Shown one piece after another: positions 17,593 through 27,345 of a stretch of DNA of 64,000 nt. Position 1 is the first letter of the stretch. Every line of letters starts with the position of its first letter. Position numbers and translations under genes: made by a program. Under the pieces are notes generated by a model. It was not told where the DNA came from, searched no databases, and worked only from the letters and a program-made list of their open reading frames with translations. The stretch comes from Paenibacillus sp. RUD330 (GTDB taxonomy: Bacteria; Bacillota; Bacilli; Paenibacillales; Paenibacillaceae). The stretch spans positions 4,404,501-4,468,500 of the forward strand of contig NZ_CP022655.2 in assembly GCF_002243345.2 (NCBI RefSeq), given 5' to 3'.

Positions 17593-20500
17593 ATGACCCG
17601 ATCGCTTTGGTCCTCGCTGCTGGCTCTTGCCCTGCTGTGCGGACTCGTCTTCAGCCCCGGCTCTTTCCCCGCGCCGGCTGCGGCGGCGGATGCCCAGCCG
17701 GCAGCTTCGACCGCCGAAATCTTTTATTACCTGCCTTCCGGCTGGAGCAAAGCCAACCTGCACCATAACGCCGGCGGCGCTTGGACCGCGGTTCCGGGAA
17801 CCGCCATGGAAGCCGGCTGCACGAACTGGGTGCGGCAGACAGTCACTTTATCCGCCAGCGCTTTCGAGTTCGTCTTCAACAACAATGCCGGCATCTGGGA
17901 CAACAACAACGGAAGCAATTACAAGGCGGGAGCAGGCGTCCACCAAGTGAAGAACGGCCAGCTGCTGACCGGCGCCGGAAGTCCATGCGCAGCGCCGACA
18001 ACCACTCCAAGTCCGACATCGTCGGCGACTCCTTCCCCGACGGCGTCGTCGACTCCTTCCACGACGCCGTCGTCGACTCCTTCCACGACACCGTCGCCAA
18101 GCCCTACCGCAACGCCGTCGCCAAGCCCTACCGCGACGCCGTCCCCTTCTCCTGGCAAAACAGCCGTCGTCTACTACAAGGCCGCGTCTGCATGGACGGC
18201 CGTCAACATCCACTATGCCGTCGGCGGCGGGAGCTGGACAGCGGTTCCGGGCACCCCGATGGCTCTGTCCTGCGATGGATGGTGGAAAAAGGAAATCGAC
18301 CTCGGAACGTCCGCTTCCATGAAAGCCGCCTTCAACAACGGCTCCGGGACATGGGACAACAACAACGGCGGCGACTACGCCGTCGGCGCCGGGACGACGA
18401 CGATCAAGGACCGCGTGTTGACCGCAGGCGCGCCGGTTCCCTGCACGCCCGCTCCTCCCGACACGACCGCGCCTTCCGTGCCGCAGTCCGTCACGGCCGC
18501 CGCTTCCGGACTGTCGATCCGCATCGCCTGGAGCGCTTCTACGGACAATGCCGGCGGCACCGGCGTCGGCGGCTACGAGCTCGTCCGTAGTGGTGGAACG
18601 TCCGGCCCCAAAACGTTTGTCGTGACGGGCACAAGCTTCTCGGACAGCTCCCTGGAAGCCAAAACGGCTTACAGCTATACCGTGAAGGCCTTCGACCTAG
18701 CCTCTCCCCCCAACAAATCCGCCGCCAGCGCTCCCGCGTCGGCCACGACCGGCGATGCGCCCCCTCCGGCTCCGGGCGGAACTCCGATCGGAACCGACAT
18801 GAGAGAGGATTCCATTTATTTCGTCATGACGGCCCGCTTCTACGACGGCGATTCCTCCAACAACATGGGCGGCCAGCTCAACGTGTCCAGCGGCAACGCG
18901 GCTGGCAACGATCCGATGTTCAGAGGCGATTTCAAAGGCCTCATGGACAAGCTGGACTATATCAAGGCGCTCGGCTTTTCGGCCATCTGGATTACTCCCG
19001 TCGTGCTCAACCGCTCGGATTACGACTTCCACGGCTATCACGGCTACGATTTCTACCGCGTCGATCCTCGTCTCGAGTCTCCCGGCGCTTCCTACCAGGA
19101 GCTGATCAATGCCGCCCACAACAAAGGCATCAAGATCATTCAGGATGTTGTCTACAACCATTCCAGCCGCTGGGGAGCAAAGGGCCTGTTCACTCCGACC
19201 GTGTTCGGCGTAAGAGACTCGCAGTGGAGCTGGTACTACGACGAGAAGGTGCCGGGCAAGGAATACAACGGGCTCGCGCCGGAAGGCGTATCCGCCAAAG
19301 CCTACAACGGCGATATGTGGTCCACGGCCGAGCCGGTCGGCAACAAATGCCTGAACTGGGGCACCCCGACCTCCTATAAAAGCAAGGAAGGATATACGAT
19401 CTACAACTGCCAATGGCCGAGTCCGACCTCCGGCATGTTCCCGGCCGAATACTACCACCAATGCTGGATCGGCAACTGGGAGGGAGAAGATTCCCGCAGC
19501 TGCTGGCTGCATGAGGATCTGGCCGACTTCAACACCGAGAGCAAGCCCGTGCAGGACTATCTCATCGGCGCCTACAACAAATTCATCGACATGGGCGTCG
19601 ACGGGTTCCGCATCGATACGGCCGTCCATGTGCCCCGGGTAACCTGGAACCGCCGCTTTCTGCCCGCCGCCCTGGAGCATTCGCAGCAGCAATTCGGCGA
19701 CAAGGGCAAAAACTTCTATATGGCCGGCGAAGTCGGCGCCTTCGTCAATGACAAATGGAACCGAGGCTCGGTCAACCACTCGGCACAGTTCTACACCTGG
19801 AAGGAGCGCAAAACGTACAGCGCGGACGACGCGGCCGCATCCATCGAGCAGTACAACTACGAGGAGCAGCTGGGAACCGGCAATCAACCGACGTCCTCCA
19901 ACGCGTTTCTGAACGGAAATGCCTATCATGCTCCGGACCACAGCCAGTTCTCCGGCATGAACATCATCGACATGCGCATGCACATGAACTTCTCCGAAGC
20001 GCAGAACGCCTTCAACAATGGCAAGGAATCCGACGATTCGACCAACGACGCCACCTACAATATGGTCTATGTGGACAGCCACGACTTCGGTCCGAACAAG
20101 TCCAGCACCGCCTATGCCGGCGGCACGGATGCTTGGGCGGAGAACATGAGCCTGATGTGGACGTTCCGCGGCATCCCGACCCTCTATATGGGCTCCGAGA
20201 TCGAGTTCCAGGCCGGCAAGCAGATCGATTGCGGCCCGACCTGTCCGCTGTCGACGACCCGCAGAGCCTACTTCGGCGACAAGCTGGAGGGCTCGGTCAG
20301 CGCCTCCTCATTCGGCAAGGCCGATTCGGCGACCGGAACGGTCGCGCAGACGCTGAGCTATCCGCTCGTCAAGCATATCCAGCGGCTGAACCAGATCCGG
20401 CGCGCCATCCCCGCCCTTCAGAAAGGGCAGTATTCCACGGAGGGAGTCAGCGGCTCCATGGCCTACAAGCGGCGGTATACGGACGCGGCATCCGGAATCG

Positions 20501-20721
20501 ACAGCTTCGCCCTCGTCACGGTCAGCGGCTCCGCTACCTTCACCGGAATCCCGAACGGAACCTACAAGGATGCGATAACGGGACAGTCGCTCGCCGTATC
20601 CAACGGGACGTTGACGGCCTCCGTCTCCGGCAAAGGCAACCTCCGCGTGTTCGTGCTCGACCTGCCGGGCAATCCGGCTCCGGGTAAGATCGGCGACAAC
20701 GGCCCTTATCTCAAACCGTGA
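17593..20721 (+). CDS. Secreted GH13 alpha-amylase with two CBM25 modules
   Basis: A 1,042-residue extracellular starch hydrolase. Signal peptide about 1-32. Two CBM25-type starch-binding modules (about 40-130 and 190-275, each with a W..NNGSGTWDNN-like core) are joined by a Thr/Ser/Pro linker (about 133-188). A fibronectin type III module (about 285-378) precedes the GH13 barrel (from about 390). The four GH13 regions are visible: DVVYNH (about 518), GVDGFRIDTAVH with nucleophile Asp675, MAGEVG with acid Glu713, and VDSHDFG with Asp831. A C-terminal beta domain follows. GGAGAG lies upstream of the ATG. Two cre-like sites suggest catabolite control. It stands alone between terminators. Confidence 0.95.
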   Translation: MTRSLWSSLLALALLCGLVFSPGSFPAPAAAADAQPAASTAEIFYYLPSGWSKANLHHNAGGAWTAVPGTAMEAGCTNWVRQTVTLSASAFEFVFNNNAGIWDNNNGSNYKAGAGVHQVKNGQLLTGAGSPCAAPTTTPSPTSSATPSPTASSTPSTTPSSTPSTTPSPSPTATPSPSPTATPSPSPGKTAVVYYKAASAWTAVNIHYAVGGGSWTAVPGTPMALSCDGWWKKEIDLGTSASMKAAFNNGSGTWDNNNGGDYAVGAGTTTIKDRVLTAGAPVPCTPAPPDTTAPSVPQSVTAAASGLSIRIAWSASTDNAGGTGVGGYELVRSGGTSGPKTFVVTGTSFSDSSLEAKTAYSYTVKAFDLASPPNKSAASAPASATTGDAPPPAPGGTPIGTDMREDSIYFVMTARFYDGDSSNNMGGQLNVSSGNAAGNDPMFRGDFKGLMDKLDYIKALGFSAIWITPVVLNRSDYDFHGYHGYDFYRVDPRLESPGASYQELINAAHNKGIKIIQDVVYNHSSRWGAKGLFTPTVFGVRDSQWSWYYDEKVPGKEYNGLAPEGVSAKAYNGDMWSTAEPVGNKCLNWGTPTSYKSKEGYTIYNCQWPSPTSGMFPAEYYHQCWIGNWEGEDSRSCWLHEDLADFNTESKPVQDYLIGAYNKFIDMGVDGFRIDTAVHVPRVTWNRRFLPAALEHSQQQFGDKGKNFYMAGEVGAFVNDKWNRGSVNHSAQFYTWKERKTYSADDAAASIEQYNYEEQLGTGNQPTSSNAFLNGNAYHAPDHSQFSGMNIIDMRMHMNFSEAQNAFNNGKESDDSTNDATYNMVYVDSHDFGPNKSSTAYAGGTDAWAENMSLMWTFRGIPTLYMGSEIEFQAGKQIDCGPTCPLSTTRRAYFGDKLEGSVSASSFGKADSATGTVAQTLSYPLVKHIQRLNQIRRAIPALQKGQYSTEGVSGSMAYKRRYTDAASGIDSFALVTVSGSATFTGIPNGTYKDAITGQSLAVSNGTLTASVSGKGNLRVFVLDLPGNPAPGKIGDNGPYLKP

Positions 20722-20868
20722 TGCACACGGCATGTGTCGAGCACGCTCAGCCATCCCGATGGAGCGTCTGCTCGCGAAGCAGATCCGGCAACGGAGCTCC
20801 CGATCCCGAATTCAGGCCGATCCGAGCGTGACGTTGACATTCCGGAGCTGACGGCTCGTCTCTACAGG

Positions 20869-20914
20869 AAAAGGCGGGGCAAGGCAGAAATTCTGCCTTG
20901 CCCCGCCTTTTTTT
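20869..20914. terminator. Bidirectional terminator between amylase and chromate transporter
   Basis: A perfect stem of about 20 bp (core AAGGCGGGGCAAGGCAGAA) with T-runs on both strands, lying between two convergent genes. Confidence 0.92.
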
Positions 20915-20925
20915 CTGACGAGCGC

Positions 20926-21474
20926 CTATCCCCGCAGGAACAGCGCGCCTACCGCCAGCGACAGCAGGATGCCCCATACGGCATTCAGCTTCAGATATTG
21001 AACCATGATGAAAAAGACGGCCGCGATCATAAACGGCAGGAAGCTGACGATCCCGTTCGCCGGCTTGAAGGCGAATTTGGAGAAATCATAGGCCAGCATC
21101 GCCATCATGACGAAGATGACGGGCTGGATGCCCTTGATCATTCCTTTGATGACGGGATTGTCGCTCAGCTTGATCATGATGCCGGAGAGCGCGACCATGA
21201 CAAGCGCCGTCGGCAGCACGACCGCGACGAGGGCGACGGCGCTGCCCGCCACTCCGCCGACCTTGTAGCCGATGTAACCGGCAAGCTTGGTCGCGATTGG
21301 CCCCGGCAGCGCGTTGCCGAACGCCAGCGCCTTGCCGAATTCCTCCGAGCTCATCCAGCCGTAGCGGTTGACGACCTGATCCTGGTAGATCGGGATGATG
21401 GACGGCCCGCCGCCGTAGCCGAGCAGCGTGGCGACGCCGAAGGAGTAGAACAAATTCCATAACGTAGCGATCAT
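20926..21474 (-). CDS. Short-chain CHR-family (chromate) transporter
   Basis: A 182-residue integral membrane protein with about five or six hydrophobic segments and the CHR-domain hallmark GYGGGPSIIPIYQDQVV and ALPGPIATKLAGYIGYK. Single-domain CHR proteins usually function as heteromeric pairs encoded by adjacent genes; only one is present here. It is the last gene of the purine-catabolism run, 37 bp after the GGT-like gene. Its cargo may therefore be an organic or inorganic anion from that pathway rather than chromate, which is speculation. Confidence 0.85.
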   Translation of the reverse strand: MIATLWNLFYSFGVATLLGYGGGPSIIPIYQDQVVNRYGWMSSEEFGKALAFGNALPGPIATKLAGYIGYKVGGVAGSAVALVAVVLPTALVMVALSGIMIKLSDNPVIKGMIKGIQPVIFVMMAMLAYDFSKFAFKPANGIVSFLPFMIAAVFFIMVQYLKLNAVWGILLSLAVGALFLRG

Positions 21475-21510
21475 AAGACGAACTTCCTTTCCAAATTGAA
21501 CCCGACCGGC

Positions 21511-23106
21511 CTACCAGCCGATGGCCAGGCCGTCCCCTCTTGGATCGGCCGCGCCGGTCAGCAGCCCCTCGCCGCTGATGACGATGCCCTGCGACTGGCC
21601 GGTGACGCCGTCCCAGGCTCCGACGAGCTCGACCGCGTGGCCCCACTGCTCCAGCGTCCGGGCGGTCTGCTCCAGGCCGCGGTTCTCCAGCTTGAGCGAG
21701 TCGCTGCCCGAGCCCCAGGTCCGGCCGTAGATCCAGCGCGGCAGCGCGAGCGCTTCCTGGATGCTGCAGCCGTAGTCGAGCAGGCCGGTGATGACCGACA
21801 GCTGCGTCTGCGGCTGGCCTTCGCCGCCCTGCGTTCCGACGAGGGCGTACGGCTTGCCGTCCCGCGTGATCATGGCCGGCATCAGCGTATGGAACGAGCG
21901 CTTGCCGGGCGCGAGCACATTGGGACGCGCCGGATCGAGCGAGAAGAACGAACCCCGGTTCTGCATGAGTACGCCGGTCTCCTCGGGCATGTAGGCCGCC
22001 CCAAAATCATAATACAAGCTTTGGATAAAAGATACCGCGTTTCCTTCCCCGTCCACGACTGCCGCATACGCGGTGTCCTGGCCCATCGCCGGAGACAGAT
22101 GGGGAGCCGGAGCGGGGAAGCTCCGGTCGATTTCCTCATACAAATGCCTGGCGTAGGATTTGGACAGCAGCCGCTCCAGCGGGATATGCGCGAAGTCGGG
22201 ATCCGTCAAATAGCGGTCGCGGTCGCGGAACGTCTTTTTGACCGTCTCGGCCATCAGATGGTAGAACTCTGCGGATTCCCTCGGCACGGCCGACAGATCT
22301 GTATTCTCCAGCACGTTGAGCATCATGAGCGCCGAGAACCCCTGCGAGTTCGGCGGCATCTGATGAACGTCATAACCCCGGTAGCTGACGGAGATCGGCT
22401 TCACCCATTCGCCTCGGTGGGAGGCGAAGTCCCCTTCCGTCAGCAGGCCGCCGTCGCGCCGCATGCCCTCCGCGATCCTCTGCATGACGGAGCCGGAATA
22501 AAAGGCGTCCCGGCCGCCGGCCTGCAGCTCCCGCAGCGTGCGGGCAAGCTCCGTCTGGATCAGCCGGTCGCCGATGCCGAGCAGAATGCCATGAGGGAGG
22601 TAGATCTCCGCGAGCGGAGCGCAGGCCGCAAGCTCCTTCCTGTTGACCAGCATCCAGCGATGCAGGTTCGGAGAGACCGGGAAGCCCTTCTCTGCATACT
22701 GGACGGCGGGCTCCAGCAGCTCTTCCCACGGAAGGCGTCCGCTGCGCCGCCATACCTCCCACCAGGCGTCGACCATGCCCGGCACCGTGATGGAGCTGCG
22801 CACCCCTCGCGGGGGAATGGCGCTCTCCCCGGCATCGAGATAAACGCCGGGATGCAGCCCGCTGCCGGCGCGGCCGCTGCCGTTGTATCCCATCAGCCCG
22901 CCGCTCGCCGCATCGTGGAGCATGAAAAAACTGTCTCCCCCGACACCGGTCATATGGGGATACACGACTCCAAGCGACGCGCTGATCGCTACCGCCGCAT
23001 CGGCGGCGCTGCCTCCGCGCCGGATCATGTCGCGTCCGATCTCGCTCGCGATGTAATGCGGAGCCGCCACCATGCCCTGGTAGCCCATCGGCATGACCGG
23101 CTTCAT
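21511..23106 (-). CDS. Gamma-glutamyltransferase-like Ntn hydrolase, oxamate-hydrolase type
   Basis: A 531-residue member of the GGT family. The autoprocessing site is DTAYAAVVDGEGNAVS, where Thr would become the nucleophile of the small subunit. No signal peptide is visible, unlike secreted GGTs, which fits a cytoplasmic role. The start overlaps the pucG-like stop by 4 bp. Next to ureidoglycine aminotransferase and allantoate amidohydrolase genes, the best match of role is oxamate amidohydrolase (HpxW type), which releases ammonia from oxamate in the oxalurate branch of purine degradation. The enzyme making oxamate from oxalurate is not seen in the window. Confidence 0.8.
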   Translation of the reverse strand: MKPVMPMGYQGMVAAPHYIASEIGRDMIRRGGSAADAAVAISASLGVVYPHMTGVGGDSFFMLHDAASGGLMGYNGSGRAGSGLHPGVYLDAGESAIPPRGVRSSITVPGMVDAWWEVWRRSGRLPWEELLEPAVQYAEKGFPVSPNLHRWMLVNRKELAACAPLAEIYLPHGILLGIGDRLIQTELARTLRELQAGGRDAFYSGSVMQRIAEGMRRDGGLLTEGDFASHRGEWVKPISVSYRGYDVHQMPPNSQGFSALMMLNVLENTDLSAVPRESAEFYHLMAETVKKTFRDRDRYLTDPDFAHIPLERLLSKSYARHLYEEIDRSFPAPAPHLSPAMGQDTAYAAVVDGEGNAVSFIQSLYYDFGAAYMPEETGVLMQNRGSFFSLDPARPNVLAPGKRSFHTLMPAMITRDGKPYALVGTQGGEGQPQTQLSVITGLLDYGCSIQEALALPRWIYGRTWGSGSDSLKLENRGLEQTARTLEQWGHAVELVGAWDGVTGQSQGIVISGEGLLTGAADPRGDGLAIGW

Positions 23107-24443
23107 GACGCCGCCTCCTCGTAAGCCCGCAGCGCCGCCTGCACGGCCGCTCCTGCAGGCAGGTCCGCCCCGTGGCGCAGCAGCGCCGCCTCCAGCGCGC
23201 CGAGCAGCAGCAGAACGTTGCGCTTGCTGCTGCTGTAGCCCATCGTGCCGATCCGCCAGATCCTGCCCTTGAGCGGACCGAAGGAGCTCGCGATCTCGAT
23301 GCCGAACTGCTCCAGCAGCATGGACCGCACCGATTCGCCGTCGATGCCGTCCGGTATCTCGATGCAGGCGACGACCGCCAGCTTGCAGGCCGGATCTCCG
23401 TAGAAGCGGTGGCCCATGGCGCCAAGGCCTGCCATGAGCGCTCCTTCATGGAGGCGGTGGCGGGCGAAGCGGGCTTCCAGCCCTTCCTCCAGCACGAGGC
23501 GCAAGCCTTCCCGGAGCGCGTACAGCATGGAGGTCATCTCGGTATGGTGGTTGAGCCGCGCCGGACTCCAGTAATCCTGCAGCTGGCTGAGATCGAGGTA
23601 GTTGCTGGGGATGACGCTCCGCCCTCCCTCCGCTTCGGCAGGCGGCAGCGGCAAGGCGCGCCTTGCCGTGGCGTAGCTTGCGCTTGGTGCGGACGCCGCG
23701 GACGCGGATGGCGCAGATGCCGCTGACGAGGATGGCGCGCAGGAAGCCGGCGCTTGCAGGCCGCGCTCCACCCTCTTGCGCGCGAGCAGCTTGCGCTCGG
23801 CGCGGTCGTTATAGGTGACCGGCGCCAAGCCCGACGGCACGGAGAGGCATTTCTGCGTCCCTCCGACGACGGCATCGAGGCACCAGGCATCGGTCTCGAC
23901 CGGCACGCCGCCGAGCGTGGCGACGGCGTCCACGGCGATCAGAATGTCCCGTTCCCGGCAGGCGCGGCCGATCTCGGCAAGCGGCTGCACGCGGCCCGTC
24001 GACGTTTCTCCGTGCACGATCAGCACGACCTGCGGCCTGCATTCCTCGATGGCTGCGATCACTTCATCGGATTCAAAGACAGTGCCCCATTCTTTCTCTA
24101 TCGTATAGACCTCCGCCCCGAGCCTCTGGGCGATTTCCTGCAGCAAATAGCCGAACCGTCCGAAAATCGGGACGAGCACCCGGTCTCCCGGCTCAATCAG
24201 CGCGGCCAGCACCGCCTCGATGCCGGATCTGGACGTGCCGTCCACCGGATAAGCCCAGCGGTTCGTCGTGCGGAACAGCTCCCGCAGCATCTCCATCGTC
24301 TCGTTCATGAGGCCCGTGAACTCCGGATCGAACTGGCCGAGGATGCCGTGGCTCATCGCCCGCAGCACGCGGGGATCGACCTCCACCGGTCCAGGCGTCA
24401 TGATGATTCTCGGAGACGGGGAAAGGTCGGCATATCGTTTCAT
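23103..24443 (-). CDS. pucG: (S)-ureidoglycine--glyoxylate aminotransferase
   Basis: A PLP-dependent class V aminotransferase of 446 residues. The N-terminus IMTPGPVEVDPRVLRAMSHG is typical of alanine-glyoxylate/PucG enzymes. The PLP Lys is in GGTQKCLSVPSGL, and YLDLSQLQDYWSPARLNHHT lines the active site. It converts ureidoglycine plus glyoxylate to oxalurate and glycine. An Ala/Ser/Pro-rich insertion of about 45 residues (starting APASCAPSSSAASAPSASAA) interrupts the domain after KRVERGLQ and makes the protein about 30 residues longer than I expect for the family. It overlaps both neighbours by 4 bp. Confidence 0.88.
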   Translation of the reverse strand: MKRYADLSPSPRIIMTPGPVEVDPRVLRAMSHGILGQFDPEFTGLMNETMEMLRELFRTTNRWAYPVDGTSRSGIEAVLAALIEPGDRVLVPIFGRFGYLLQEIAQRLGAEVYTIEKEWGTVFESDEVIAAIEECRPQVVLIVHGETSTGRVQPLAEIGRACRERDILIAVDAVATLGGVPVETDAWCLDAVVGGTQKCLSVPSGLAPVTYNDRAERKLLARKRVERGLQAPASCAPSSSAASAPSASAASAPSASYATARRALPLPPAEAEGGRSVIPSNYLDLSQLQDYWSPARLNHHTEMTSMLYALREGLRLVLEEGLEARFARHRLHEGALMAGLGAMGHRFYGDPACKLAVVACIEIPDGIDGESVRSMLLEQFGIEIASSFGPLKGRIWRIGTMGYSSSKRNVLLLLGALEAALLRHGADLPAGAAVQAALRAYEEAAS

Positions 24444-25888
24444 GGCAATCTCTCCTCATAAGCAAGCTCGTATAATACGTCCATCAACACGGCCATCCCC
24501 CGCTTCAGCGCCTCGGGCTCCGTATATTCCAGCGGGGAATGGCTGATGCCGCCGCGGCTCGGCACGAACAGCATCGCGGCCGGACAGATGCCCTGCAGCA
24601 GCTGTGCGTCATGCCCGGCTCCGCTCGCCATCCGGCGGCTGCCGAGGCCGAGGCCGGCAGCCGAAGCTTCCAGCATGGCCGCAAGGCCGGGATGCATGCG
24701 AGCCGGAGCCGCATCCATCCACAGCGTCGATTCCAGCTTCAAGCCGCGGCGGTCCGCAATAGCGCCGAAGGTGCGGAGCAGCCCGCTGCAAAAGGCGTCC
24801 AGTCCGGCCGCATCGTCATGCCGCACATCCAGCGTGAAGACCGCCTCGCCCGGCACGACGTTGACCGTACCGGGCTGCACCTCTATGCGCCCGCAGGTCG
24901 CGACGAGCGGGTCGCCATGCGCCCGCGCCGCCTTCTCGGCGGCGAGCAGCATTTCCGCCGCTCCCGCCAGCGCGTCGCGCCGCAGCCCCATCGGCGTCGT
25001 CCCGGCGTGATTCGCCTCGCCGGCCAGCGTCATCGCGTAGCGCCGCTGGCCGACGATCGCCTCCACGACGCCGACATCGCCGCCGGTCCGCTCCAGCACG
25101 ATGCCTTGCTCGATATGAAGCTCGACAAAGGCGTCCAGGTCATGACGCCGCGGATCCGGCTGGCTCACCCGGCCGAAGCCGGCGCCAAGCATCGCCTCCT
25201 CCAGCGTCACGCCATCCGCGTCGCGGTATCCGCCCGCATCGGCGGGAGCGTACCGTCCGGTCAGATTGCCGGATCCCCAGTACGACAACGGAAACCGGCT
25301 GCCTTCCTCCTCGCACAGAGAGACGACCTCCAGCGTCCGGCGCGGCGGTCCGTAGAGCCGGTTGAGCGCATCCAGCGCGGCGATGCCTGCGGCGACGCCG
25401 TAAGCGCCGTCGTAACGGCCGCCCCGGCGGACCGTGTCCACATGGGAGCCGGTCAGGATCGTCCGGCCGCCATCCCTTCCGGGCAGCCGCCCGTACAGGC
25501 TGCCGGTCCGGTCCCAGCGCGTCTCCAGGCCGAGGCCGGATAACCGCGCCTCCAGATGGCGCTGGGCCTCCAGCCAAGCTCCATCGTAGAGCAGCCTCGT
25601 CACGCCGGGCTGGGCTTCCGCGTTGCTGGACCTTATTCTCGAATCGCCGAGCTGAACTCCCGTTAGGCTCGGCTGCTCTCCCCGGGCTTCCGCGTTGCTG
25701 GGCCTATCGCCGGAATCAGCCTCCGCAGCAGCCGTTGGAGCGTGAGCTTCCGCGCCGGCCGCCATCATTTCCATCCTGGGCGGTTCCGCCTCGGCCTCTT
25801 CAGCTCCGAACCGGGCCAGCTCCTCCAGAATATCCATCATGCAGGCTGCAGCCCCATCCGCGGCGGCAGCCTCTCTATGCCTGGCCAT
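24440..25888 (-). CDS. pucF: Allantoate amidohydrolase (M20 family)
   Basis: A zinc-dependent M20 peptidase-fold amidohydrolase of 482 residues. Metal-site motifs are GSHVDTVRRGGRYDGAYGV, CEEEGSRFP and ELHIEQG, with the C-terminal SGAGHDAQLL. It hydrolyses allantoate to ureidoglycine, CO2 and ammonia. I start at ATG 25888 because AAAGGAGG lies 7 nt upstream. Between the usual N-terminal helix (LARFGA) and PGVTRLLYD, some 60 residues of Ala/Glu-rich low complexity with the repeated SNAEA motif are inserted, absent from typical family members. Confidence 0.9.
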   Translation of the reverse strand: MARHREAAAADGAAACMMDILEELARFGAEEAEAEPPRMEMMAAGAEAHAPTAAAEADSGDRPSNAEARGEQPSLTGVQLGDSRIRSSNAEAQPGVTRLLYDGAWLEAQRHLEARLSGLGLETRWDRTGSLYGRLPGRDGGRTILTGSHVDTVRRGGRYDGAYGVAAGIAALDALNRLYGPPRRTLEVVSLCEEEGSRFPLSYWGSGNLTGRYAPADAGGYRDADGVTLEEAMLGAGFGRVSQPDPRRHDLDAFVELHIEQGIVLERTGGDVGVVEAIVGQRRYAMTLAGEANHAGTTPMGLRRDALAGAAEMLLAAEKAARAHGDPLVATCGRIEVQPGTVNVVPGEAVFTLDVRHDDAAGLDAFCSGLLRTFGAIADRRGLKLESTLWMDAAPARMHPGLAAMLEASAAGLGLGSRRMASGAGHDAQLLQGICPAAMLFVPSRGGISHSPLEYTEPEALKRGMAVLMDVLYELAYEERLP

Positions 25889-25911
25889 GAGCCGGCCTCC
25901 TTTCCCATCCA

Positions 25912-27312
25912 TCAAGCCTTGCCGGCATAGCTGCCGAGGCCGGCGCGCACTCTCATCCCGCCTCCCGGCAGGACGCCGCTTTCCAGGGAATAGGCGAGCT
26001 CGCCCCGCAGCAGCGTCCCGGCCACTCTGCAGCCGAATTCCACGCCCTCGTACGGGCTGTGGGGATGCAGGTACTGCAGATGCCTCTTTTCGAGCGTATA
26101 GCGATGCTCCATGTCCACCAGCGCAAGATCGGCGTCGAGTCCGGGAACGATGCCGCCCTTGGCCGCGAAGCCGAAGCGCGCTGCCGGCGCCTGCGACAGC
26201 ACCCTCGCCACCAGTCCGGCAGGCAGCCTCCTTTTCCCCACGCCTTCATGGAGCAGCAGCTCCATCGTGCTCTGGGCGCCGGAGATGCCTCCCCAGCCGT
26301 CGAAGAAGCTCAGCCCCGGAGCTTCCTTCAGCTCGAAGGGGGAGGGGGAATGATCCGAGGCGACGAGATCGATCTTGCCCGCGGCAAGCTGCTCCCACAG
26401 ACGGTCCCTGCTCTCGGCTCCGCGCAGCGGGGGAGCGCATTTGGCGACAGCTCCAAGCCTCGCCATATCCTCCACGGTCAGCATCAGATAGTGCGGACAA
26501 GTCTCCACCGTGACGTCCATCCCGCTCGACTTGGCGCTGTGGATCAGCTCGACGGAATCGGGATGGCTGATGTGCACGAAATGGAGGCGGCATCCGGTCC
26601 TGCCGGCGTAGAAGAGCGCCCGGTTGACCGCCTCGAGCTCCGCGATCGGCGGCCGCGACGCCGCAAAATCGAGCGCGCCCGTACGTCCTGCGCGCCGCAT
26701 GGCATCTCCAAGAGCCGTCGTCATGCTGTCGTTCTCCGCATGAAGCGCCAGCACCCCGCCGAAGGAGGCGATCCGGCGCATCCCTTCATACAAGGTCCAG
26801 TCGTCGGCTTCGACGAAGCGGCCCTCCCCTTCGCCGCCCGGCTTGGAGACGAACGCCTTGAAGCCGACGACGCCCGCCTCGGCCATCGGCTCGAGCTCCT
26901 GCAGCTTGCCGGGCACAAGCCCTCCCCAGAAGGCGTAATCGACCGCCGACCTGCCCGCGGCCGCCTCCGCCTTCAGCGCCAGAGCCGCGGTGTCCACCGT
27001 CGCGGGCAAGCCGTTCAGCGGCATGTCGGCATACGCGGTGAAGCCGCCGGCGGTCAGCGCGGCGGAGCCGGTCGGAAACCCTTCCCAGTGGCCCATGTTC
27101 GGCTCGTTGAAATGGACATGGACGTCGATGCCGCCGGGCATGACCAGCAAGCCCCCGGCGTCGATGATTTCCGCTCCGGCCGGCTCCAGCCCGGTTCCGA
27201 CTGCCGCGATCCTGCCGCCGCAGATGCCGATGTCCGCCTGCTGAGGCTCGTCATGGCCGGGCAGCACGACAAGGCCGCCGCGCACGATCTTTTGGAATCC
27301 GCGTTCTCCCAT
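25912..27312 (-). CDS. pucH: Allantoinase
   Basis: A dihydroorotase-type cyclic amidohydrolase of 466 residues that opens allantoin to allantoate. Metal ligands are in GGIDVHVHFNEP, FKAFVSKPG (carbamylated Lys), LHFVHISHP, ETCPHYL and LVASDHSPS. It lies 33 bp downstream of the HIU hydrolase gene and 23 bp upstream of pucF, in pathway order. Confidence 0.93.
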   Translation of the reverse strand: MGERGFQKIVRGGLVVLPGHDEPQQADIGICGGRIAAVGTGLEPAGAEIIDAGGLLVMPGGIDVHVHFNEPNMGHWEGFPTGSAALTAGGFTAYADMPLNGLPATVDTAALALKAEAAAGRSAVDYAFWGGLVPGKLQELEPMAEAGVVGFKAFVSKPGGEGEGRFVEADDWTLYEGMRRIASFGGVLALHAENDSMTTALGDAMRRAGRTGALDFAASRPPIAELEAVNRALFYAGRTGCRLHFVHISHPDSVELIHSAKSSGMDVTVETCPHYLMLTVEDMARLGAVAKCAPPLRGAESRDRLWEQLAAGKIDLVASDHSPSPFELKEAPGLSFFDGWGGISGAQSTMELLLHEGVGKRRLPAGLVARVLSQAPAARFGFAAKGGIVPGLDADLALVDMEHRYTLEKRHLQYLHPHSPYEGVEFGCRVAGTLLRGELAYSLESGVLPGGGMRVRAGLGSYAGKA

Positions 27313-27345
27313 TCCATCCGCCTCTTTTCGTTTGATGGTATAGCG

